DNA of 55,807 bases from Oscillospiraceae bacterium (GTDB lineage: Bacteria > Bacillota > Clostridia > Oscillospirales > Oscillospiraceae): positions 1 through 55,807 of the forward strand of contig JAGAMC010000043.1 of NCBI GenBank assembly GCA_017624915.1, in the 5' to 3' direction. This document shows positions 50,770 to 55,807 of the stretch, piece by piece. Position 1 is the first letter of the stretch. Every line of letters begins with the position of its first letter. The notes under the pieces were generated by a model. That model saw nothing but the letters and a program-made list of their open reading frames with translations, was not told where the DNA came from and did not search any database. The position numbers and the translations under genes are program-made.

Positions 50770-50970
50770 TGGTTCGGCCGGTGGGATTCGAACCCACGTG
50801 CGGTTGTCCGCAAACTGATTTCGAGAGAGGGGAAGAGACCTGTTTCTTCATATTAGGCTATTTTAAGTTATTTGAAATGCGTTGTTTCAATAAAAACCGA
50901 TACTTCTTGTTATACCACAAAGAAATATTCATATAGCGTCACGCTGGGTGTGGGCACCATTTGGGCACCA
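50770..50970 (-). repeat. Attachment-site-like repeat C: tRNA-Ser 3' fragment plus arm-type repeats
   Basis: Minus-strand 50825-50770: CTCGAAA loop, variable arm TGCGG-ACAA-CCGCA, T-arm GTGGGTTCGAATCCCAC and CCA end; the acceptor strand (CGGCCGA) differs from copy A (CCGCTGC). AATGCGTTGTTT lies at +51 and two TGGGCACCA direct repeats at +126 (50951, 50962), the same spacing as copy A. No 5' tRNA half. Confidence 0.75.
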
Positions 50971-51086
50971 CGAAGAACAAAACTTTACAGGTGACAAAAC
51001 GGTTACTTATGTGCGGATACCGTTCTCGCCAAATGCTTTTTTATAGTATGTACTGAAAGGGTGTTCCTGCAACAAAACGGCGTTTT
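50971..51086. other. Short intergenic region right of repeat C
   Basis: Nothing recognised; converges on the end of the SGNH-like gene. Confidence 0.4.
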
Positions 51087-51674
51087 TTATTGCTCGCAGC
51101 AAAACAGCATTCGAACGAGGTCATACACAGGGCGCTTGTTTTTCAGGGGATGTACAAAGCCCATGGAGTACACAAAAGACACTGCATCCCTGGTCCCTTG
51201 CGGATTCCACACCCGTTTGCCGGCGATATCGCCATATTCGCATTGTTCGGACTCGGCTATGTATTTCAAGTGCAAGTTCATTTCTGCGATTTGCGGATTC
51301 TCGTCATAGTTTCTCAGTGAGACCACAGCAATGCGGCATTTTTTGTTTCCGCTCCGGATGTACGCAATCAATTCGCGGTATTTTTTATCAAACACATCGG
51401 GATCCCCGGCGAAAAACTCCGTATCTGCATCTCCGATATGAAGCAGCACGGTTTCCGGAACAAGTGGAGCTACACAGCATCCATACATCTCTGCAGCCTC
51501 TGTTACCGACAGACCGTCGATGCTGCGATTATACATGTTTGCCTCAACCGCGAAGGCCTGACGCAGTTCTCCGATGGGGATATTTTTGGCCTCACTGCCA
51601 CCGAAAATAACTATGCCTCTCTGCTCAGCCAGTTCGTTTAGCCGTGTATACCGATTTATCTCTACTGCCGTCAT
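51087..51674 (-). CDS. SGNH/GDSL-hydrolase-like protein
   Basis: 195-residue cytoplasmic protein. GIVIFGGSEAKNIPIGELRQ (~20-39) resembles block I of SGNH esterases, but the nucleophile context is GGS rather than GDS. LLHIGDADTEFF (~77) recalls block III, and the C-terminal region has no clear DxxH. A degenerate or non-hydrolytic member is therefore possible. Four nt downstream of a SemiSWEET-like gene, probably one operon, divergent from the two-component system at 52202. Confidence 0.55.
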   Translation of the reverse strand: MTAVEINRYTRLNELAEQRGIVIFGGSEAKNIPIGELRQAFAVEANMYNRSIDGLSVTEAAEMYGCCVAPLVPETVLLHIGDADTEFFAGDPDVFDKKYRELIAYIRSGNKKCRIAVVSLRNYDENPQIAEMNLHLKYIAESEQCEYGDIAGKRVWNPQGTRDAVSFVYSMGFVHPLKNKRPVYDLVRMLFCCEQ

Positions 51675-51677
51675 GTG

Positions 51678-51965
51678 TTATACCTCCTTCTCCTGCGCAT
51701 GCTGTTTGTCCAATGATGCATTCCGAAAATAAATGACCACATTGATCGAAACGATGGTCAGGTTCAGAATATAGGCGGCCAGCACATAGTTGACCTGCCC
51801 GGAAACAAGTTTCGCGGAAATGCCCGCGATATAGCCTGTAATAATGAGAAGGATAAAGGGTAGGCTTGTCCCCTTTGCCGTTCTTGCGCGGTGTGCCTTG
51901 ATGACGTTCAATGGCCAGGAAAAACCGAAGCACACCAACATTACTGTTTCCAAAATAGAGCCCAT
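51678..51965 (-). CDS. PQ-loop/SemiSWEET-like small membrane transporter
   Basis: About 95 residues with three TM helices: ILETVMLVCFGFSWPLNVIKAHRARTAKGTSLPF (first 35 residues, with a PQ-loop-like WPLNV motif), a second helix (LLIITGYIAGISAKLV) and a third (YVLAAYILNLTIVSINVVIYF). This size and topology match bacterial SemiSWEET sugar transporters, though the proline-glutamine is replaced. Start is ambiguous: ATG 51965, or TTG/GTG codons 6-9 nt upstream closer to AAAGGAG. Confidence 0.7.
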   Translation of the reverse strand: MGSILETVMLVCFGFSWPLNVIKAHRARTAKGTSLPFILLIITGYIAGISAKLVSGQVNYVLAAYILNLTIVSINVVIYFRNASLDKQHAQEKEV

Positions 51966-52115
51966 AATCAACACATCTCCTTTGTTATTTGTTTGGCTGC
52001 GCAGTTAAGATAGCACCCGGAGACATGCAAGGCAATTTTATGAAGAATAGAAATGCGAATTTCCGCCCTGATTTGCTTTTTTTACTTTCAAAAGCCCTTT
52101 CGAAAGGCGAGAAAA

Positions 52116-52144
52116 TTGAAAATGACACTGTTTCATGTTAAAAT
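52116..52144 (+). promoter_or_regulatory. Sigma-A promoter of the two-component system
   Basis: TTGAAA (52116-52121), 17-nt spacer, TAAAAT (52139-52144). Confidence 0.65.
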
Positions 52145-52201
52145 GGCTCAAATTGAAGCGGTATAGCATCAAGTTGAATCGATACGAAGGAGGAAAAGCA
52201 G

Positions 52202-53833
52202 ATGGCAGCCGGAAAACGCCCACCCCCAAAACACAGCTCACTAAAAAGCGTACAGCAGATGTTCGTTCGCACGCAGCTTGTGCTGATCATCTCGCTGGCA
52301 CTGATCCTCGGCATCGCGGGAACACTCATCAATATCCATTTTGAAACGGAAAAGCGTGACCAAAATCTGCAAAACATAGCCCAAGCCATTGCGCGCTCAC
52401 CGCTTTTGACCGCCAAAGGGCCGACAAGCACGGAGGAGCAGGAACTTCTGTTTGAATATCTTGATGTGCTGAAGGAAACATTAGATGACATTGATGTTAT
52501 CTCCGTGGTAACTGTGGACGGCGTTCGCATGTACCATTCCAACCACGCATTGATCGGCACAGAGTATGACGGAAATCTGCCGCAATTTGAAGAACATACT
52601 GACGGGTACTATGCCGTGAATGAAACCGGACCTTCCGGAAGTCAGCGACGCGCATATGCAGCCATATATCATGAAGATGGCAGTTATGCAGGCGTGGCCA
52701 TGGCGATCATGCTGATGAAGAACATCAAAACTGAGATATTGCAGATGCTGTACATCTTCCTGATTATTACCATTGCGGCAATTCTCGTCGAACTGATTAT
52801 TGCGGGAGAACTGTCCGGCCAAGTAAAAAAGAGTCTGATGGGCTATGAGCCGGATGTATTCACCGCGATGTATAAAATGCGAGATAATATTCTGGAAACG
52901 CTGGAAGAAGGCATCCTTGCCGTAAATGAGCAGGGTGTTATACAATTTGCCAACGAGTCTGCCGTTCGCATGCTTTGTGATGACCCGCAGGCGGATGTTA
53001 TTGGGCGGACTGTGGATGTGCTGGGTGATGAGATCCTCGCACAAACGGTCAGATACGGTGACAGAGAACGGAACATTAACCTTGCCAAGGCGGATATCAT
53101 CCTTGATCGGGTTCCGATAAAAGATGAGGAGCGCACTATCGGTACCATTGTGGTCCTTCATAACAGGGCAGAATATACAAAACTGATGGAGGACCTTTCA
53201 GGTACACGCTACCTTGTGGATTCCATGCGGGCCAATAACCATGACTTTACCAACAAACTTCATGTAATTCTTGGACTGATTCAAATGGAAATGTACGAGG
53301 AAGCAAGTACCTACATCCAGAACATTACCATGGTGCAAAGGGAAACAATCAGCAAGGTGATGAACGCCGTCAGCGAACCTGCGGTAGCGGCACTGCTGAT
53401 TGGTAAGATTGCCAGAGCATCCGAACTGAATATTAATTTTGTGCTGCGTGACGGATGTCGCTATTCTCCGACAGATATGGCCTTGCCCTCGGAAATGCTG
53501 ATCACGGTGATCGGGAATCTGCTTGACAATGCGTTTGAAGCCATGAACGAGAATACGGATTATAAGGTGCGCCATGAGTTAATGTTCGGTATCTACTCCA
53601 AATCTGATGCGGTGCTGATCACTGTCGATGATACGGGACATGGAATCAAACCCGAACACCTGGCGCGCATCTTCGAAAAGGGATATTCAACCAAGAGCGA
53701 CAACAGAGGTACGGGGCTGTATCAGGTAAAAGCGATGGTGGAGAATTTCGGCGGAAAAATTATCGTGGAGTCTCAGGAGTATGTGGGCAGTTCGTTCACG
53801 GTAAGTTTCACGAAGGAGCAGCAGGATGTATAA
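52202..53833 (+). CDS. DcuS/CitA-type sensor histidine kinase
   Basis: 543-residue membrane kinase. TM1 ~25-45, extracytoplasmic PAS-like sensor domain ~50-180 (DVISVVTVDGVRMYHSNHALIG matches the C4-dicarboxylate/citrate sensor core), TM2 ~183-205, cytoplasmic PAS ~225-330 (GILAVNEQGVIQFANESAVRML). A SpoOB-type dimerisation helix carries the phosphoacceptor His (RANNHDFTNKLHVILGL, ~347) and an HATPase_c domain has N-box GNLLDNAFEA and G-boxes DTGHGI and RGTGLYQV. Family members sense fumarate, malate, succinate or citrate. AGGAGG ribosome site. Overlaps its response-regulator gene by 8 nt. Confidence 0.92.
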   Translation: MAAGKRPPPKHSSLKSVQQMFVRTQLVLIISLALILGIAGTLINIHFETEKRDQNLQNIAQAIARSPLLTAKGPTSTEEQELLFEYLDVLKETLDDIDVISVVTVDGVRMYHSNHALIGTEYDGNLPQFEEHTDGYYAVNETGPSGSQRRAYAAIYHEDGSYAGVAMAIMLMKNIKTEILQMLYIFLIITIAAILVELIIAGELSGQVKKSLMGYEPDVFTAMYKMRDNILETLEEGILAVNEQGVIQFANESAVRMLCDDPQADVIGRTVDVLGDEILAQTVRYGDRERNINLAKADIILDRVPIKDEERTIGTIVVLHNRAEYTKLMEDLSGTRYLVDSMRANNHDFTNKLHVILGLIQMEMYEEASTYIQNITMVQRETISKVMNAVSEPAVAALLIGKIARASELNINFVLRDGCRYSPTDMALPSEMLITVIGNLLDNAFEAMNENTDYKVRHELMFGIYSKSDAVLITVDDTGHGIKPEHLARIFEKGYSTKSDNRGTGLYQVKAMVENFGGKIIVESQEYVGSSFTVSFTKEQQDV

Positions 53834-54497
53834 GGTTTTAATTGTAGAAGACGACCCTATGGTCGCGATGATAAACGAGCAGTATATAAAGAGAAATAAG
53901 AGCTTCGAGCTTGTGGGTAAATGCAAAGACGGAGCGAGTGCCTTGGCTTTTCTTGAAAATAACCATGTGGATCTGATCGTTCTCGATGTCTATATGCCGC
54001 TTATGGATGGCTTTGAAACACTGCGGCAGATCCGAAGCAAACAAATCGCCGTAGATGTTATCATGGTAACGGCAGCAAACGACCGGGGTTCTTTCGAAGA
54101 AGCGCTACATCTGGGGATTGTAGATTACCTTGTGAAACCGTTTACCTTTGACCGCTTTCATATGGCGCTTGAAAAATACATTGCGCAGAACAACGCATTT
54201 AAAGATCTGGACACCCTTAGTCAAACGAGCATTGACCATATTATCGAAAACACACGCTCAAAAAGCGAAGCACTTTTCCCCAAAGGTATTCAAGGTAAAA
54301 CGGTACAACTCATCTTAACCACGCTGAAAAATGCGGACGGGGTGTGGCTGACAGGCGATGAGATCGCAAAAAAAGTCGGTCTTACTGGCGTAACGGTACG
54401 GCGATATATGAACTATCTCGCTGAATCGGGTCGGGTGATCGGAGAAATGAATTACGAGACCGGAGGCAGACCCTGTATGCGGTATAGGACAGAATAA
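53826..54497 (+). CDS. DcuR/CitB-type response regulator
   Basis: 223-residue regulator. Receiver domain ~1-120 with phospho-acceptor Asp in LIVLDVYMPL (~54), Thr in IMVTAAN and Lys in YLVKPF (~105). The C-terminal helix-turn-helix (WLTGDEIAKKVGLTGVTVRRYMNYLAESG, ~176-204) is typical of the CitB/DcuR/MalR group. In relatives it activates C4-dicarboxylate or citrate transport and fermentation genes. No such transporter is adjacent; the fumarase/fumarate-reductase-like operon 23 kb away is a possible target. Confidence 0.92.
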   Translation: MYKVLIVEDDPMVAMINEQYIKRNKSFELVGKCKDGASALAFLENNHVDLIVLDVYMPLMDGFETLRQIRSKQIAVDVIMVTAANDRGSFEEALHLGIVDYLVKPFTFDRFHMALEKYIAQNNAFKDLDTLSQTSIDHIIENTRSKSEALFPKGIQGKTVQLILTTLKNADGVWLTGDEIAKKVGLTGVTVRRYMNYLAESGRVIGEMNYETGGRPCMRYRTE

Positions 54498-54594
54498 AAA
54501 GCCCGCCCAATTGACATAGGCGGGGCAACGTGATAAACTTTGCGGCAGGGAATATACCCAGAAAAATAAATATTGCTCCGGCTTTTGTGGCAAA

Positions 54595-54823
54595 TACGCG
54601 ACCCTGCTTTTAAGTGGGACACGTATTCTTGTTCGCTGAACAAGGGAATCAGGTTAGAACCCTGAACACGACCGGGGAGCAAGTTATGCTCTCAATTCGT
54701 GCTGTAAGTATGGAGCGCAGCTTTTTCTGCGAAAGCAGGTCACTGGTCGGGGAAGGCCCGGCCGGGAAGGCGAAGCGTGCGCGTTGACGGAACTCGTCTG
54801 AACATATGAGTCAGAAGACCTAC
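54595..54823 (+). ncRNA. Cobalamin riboswitch
   Basis: Conserved pieces in the right order: GGGAATCAGGTTAGAACCCTG (54644-54664, the family GGGAA-x-CxGGTG-GAAxCC block, here with one change), GCTGTAAGTATGGAG (54711-54725), GGTCACTGG (54738-54746, the GCCACTG-type box) and GAGTCAGAAGACCT (54809-54822, the AGTCAGGAGACCTGCC-type 3' block). Three terminator-like hairpins follow before the coding region, so control is probably by transcription termination. Boundaries are approximate. Confidence 0.85.
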
Positions 54824-54831
54824 AAAGGATC

Positions 54832-54857
54832 ACACTCTCAACACAGGGAGTGTTTTC
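54832..54857 (+). terminator. First terminator-like hairpin after the riboswitch
   Basis: ACACTC...GGAGTGT short stem followed by TTTTC; weakest of the three. Confidence 0.45.
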
Positions 54858-54866
54858 ACGCCTATA

Positions 54867-54899
54867 AAGCGGCAGTATCTTGATACTGCCGCTTGTTTT
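54867..54899 (+). terminator. Second terminator after the riboswitch
   Basis: AAGCGGCAGTATC-TT-GATACTGCCGCTT perfect 13-bp stem followed by GTTTTG. Confidence 0.85.
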
Positions 54900-54910
54900 G
54901 TCTATGACAA

Positions 54911-54942
54911 AAGCGGATGCATGTTGCATCCGCTTTTTCTTT
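54911..54942 (+). terminator. Third terminator after the riboswitch
   Basis: AAGCGGATGCA-TGT-TGCATCCGCTT perfect 11-bp stem followed by TTTCTTTT. Confidence 0.85.
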
Positions 54943-55015
54943 TGAAAGCCGGTTGTCCCTGCTTCACGCCACACATTGGCGATTACATATTGAGTTTTTT
55001 TAAGGAGGCTTTATT

Positions 55016-55807
55016 ATGAAAAAGAGACTTTGCTTTTGGCTACTGGCATTGATTATGCTGTGGGGACTGGTTCCTTCTGCTGTCTTTGCGGCAGAAGAAA
55101 CCCCGGTTCCTTTCACGGCCAGAAATGGCGAAGAGATGCTGCCCGTTTCCAAGTCCGAGACCCCCTATACCTATACCGTGGTTACGGAATACGATGAGAG
55201 CTGGAATCCGGTCAAGACCGAGGAGCGCACCGTTGATTTTTATGTGATCAGACCGGACGCAGAAGTCAGCGAGGTCACCCTGGACTTCGGGGAAGAGGAA
55301 CGCATCGCCTACACCTACGATGCCAATGGCAATTATCTCGGTGCCTGCGGTGACTACGGGGACGGCACCACCGGGCAGACCACCGCGAAAGTCGCCGATC
55401 TGACCGCCTGCGTCCGGGTACAGAGCCCCTATGATGCAAACTGGCAATCTGAATTTCTGTACGCTGTGGCGTTCGACTTGCCTTCGCCCGCGCCGTCCGC
55501 ACCCTTTACGGCCTTGGCCGGGGAAACACAGCTGCCTGTCTCCAAGTCCGAAACGCCCTATACCTATACCGTGGTCACGGAATACGATGAGAACTGGAAC
55601 CCGGTGAAAACTGAGGAGCGCAGTGTAGACCTGTATGTGATTTGCCCGGATGTGGAAGTCAGTGAGGTCACCCTGGACTTCGGAGAAGAGGAGCGCATCG
55701 CCTACACCTACGATGGGAGCGGCAATTATCTTGGCGCCTGCGGCGACTACGGGGACGGAACCACCGGTCAGACCACGGCAAAGGTCACCGATCTCACCTC
55801 CTTCGTC
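55016..55807 (+). CDS. Secreted repeat protein under cobalamin riboswitch control (3' end outside window)
   Basis: At least 264 residues, open to the window edge. Signal peptide MKKRLCFWLLALIMLWGLVPSAVFA. After it come two near-identical units of 131 residues (starting at 55109 and 55502), each with LPVSKSETPYTYTVVTEYDE, VSEVTLDFGEEERIAYTYD and NYLGACGDYGDGTTGQTTAK. The repeat is not recognised; DUF4430-like cobalamin-binding modules occur in other riboswitch-linked surface proteins but are not seen in the visible part. Riboswitch control suggests a role in corrinoid capture or a B12-sparing process. AAGGAGG precedes the ATG. Confidence 0.8.
   Translation, partial: MKKRLCFWLLALIMLWGLVPSAVFAAEETPVPFTARNGEEMLPVSKSETPYTYTVVTEYDESWNPVKTEERTVDFYVIRPDAEVSEVTLDFGEEERIAYTYDANGNYLGACGDYGDGTTGQTTAKVADLTACVRVQSPYDANWQSEFLYAVAFDLPSPAPSAPFTALAGETQLPVSKSETPYTYTVVTEYDENWNPVKTEERSVDLYVICPDVEVSEVTLDFGEEERIAYTYDGSGNYLGACGDYGDGTTGQTTAKVTDLTSFV
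55109..55807 (+). repeat. Tandem 393-bp coding repeat
   Basis: Unit 1 is 55109-55501; unit 2 starts at 55502 and is cut by the window end. The units are highly similar in DNA as well as protein, suggesting recent duplication or gene conversion. Confidence 0.85.

Noticed and set aside
1-55807. CRISPR array or insertion sequence with transposase
   Set aside because: No regularly spaced short direct repeats with unique spacers and no DDE transposase-like product were seen.

Overview
The window reads as chromosomal DNA of a gut-type, low-G+C-phylum but fairly GC-rich anaerobe, most likely an Oscillospiraceae-like member of the Clostridia. The evidence is the Firmicutes gene order rimP-nusA-ylxR-ylxQ-infB, strong AGGAGG ribosome sites with several GTG/TTG starts, near-consensus sigma-A promoters with 17-bp spacers, a SipW-type signal peptidase with its client proteins, and an anaerobic iron-sulfur flavoenzyme operon. 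The taxonomic call is inference; no 16S or complete tRNA is present.

Left part (1-19.6 kb). The translation/transcription operon (infB cut by the window edge) is followed by a Crp/Fnr regulator plus NitT/TauT-type ABC importer operon with a clear promoter and palindromic operator. Next come a 2-hydroxyacid dehydrogenase, an AraC regulator, an MgtC-like membrane protein with a ferredoxin-type aldo/keto reductase, a secreted ceramidase-like protein, a divergent SDR/LysR pair, a polymorphic-toxin-like locus with two paralogous putative immunity genes, and a lipoprotein.

Middle (19.8-31.5 kb). One compact minus-strand operon encodes malate dehydrogenase, HdrBCA, FloxDCBA, a two-subunit soluble fumarate-reductase-like enzyme and two-subunit class I fumarase. 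Read as a pathway this is oxaloacetate to malate to fumarate to succinate, physically joined to an NADH-linked Hdr/Flox module of the kind that performs flavin-based electron bifurcation. The block lies between two of three copies of a tRNA-Ser 3'-end fragment (19843, 31523, 50770) that share exact internal spacing and look like attachment-site scars.

Right part (31.5-55.8 kb). A tyrosine recombinase lies between 17-bp inverted repeats that have the architecture of recombinase core sites. The bounded segment also carries an outward promoter aimed at a large SLH-domain surface-protein gene, an arrangement resembling the Salmonella Hin segment but with a tyrosine recombinase. After a second, closely related AraC gene comes a surface-fibre cluster: an AP2/zinc-ribbon protein, SipW signal peptidase, five SipW-type secreted proteins, a 1531-residue adhesin, a Cna-B protein with an LIQTG sorting signal and a dedicated sortase. 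Beyond the third tRNA scar are an SGNH-like protein, a SemiSWEET-like protein, a DcuS/DcuR (CitA/CitB)-type two-component system that could sense C4-dicarboxylates, and a cobalamin riboswitch with tandem terminators ahead of a repeat-containing secreted protein that runs off the end.
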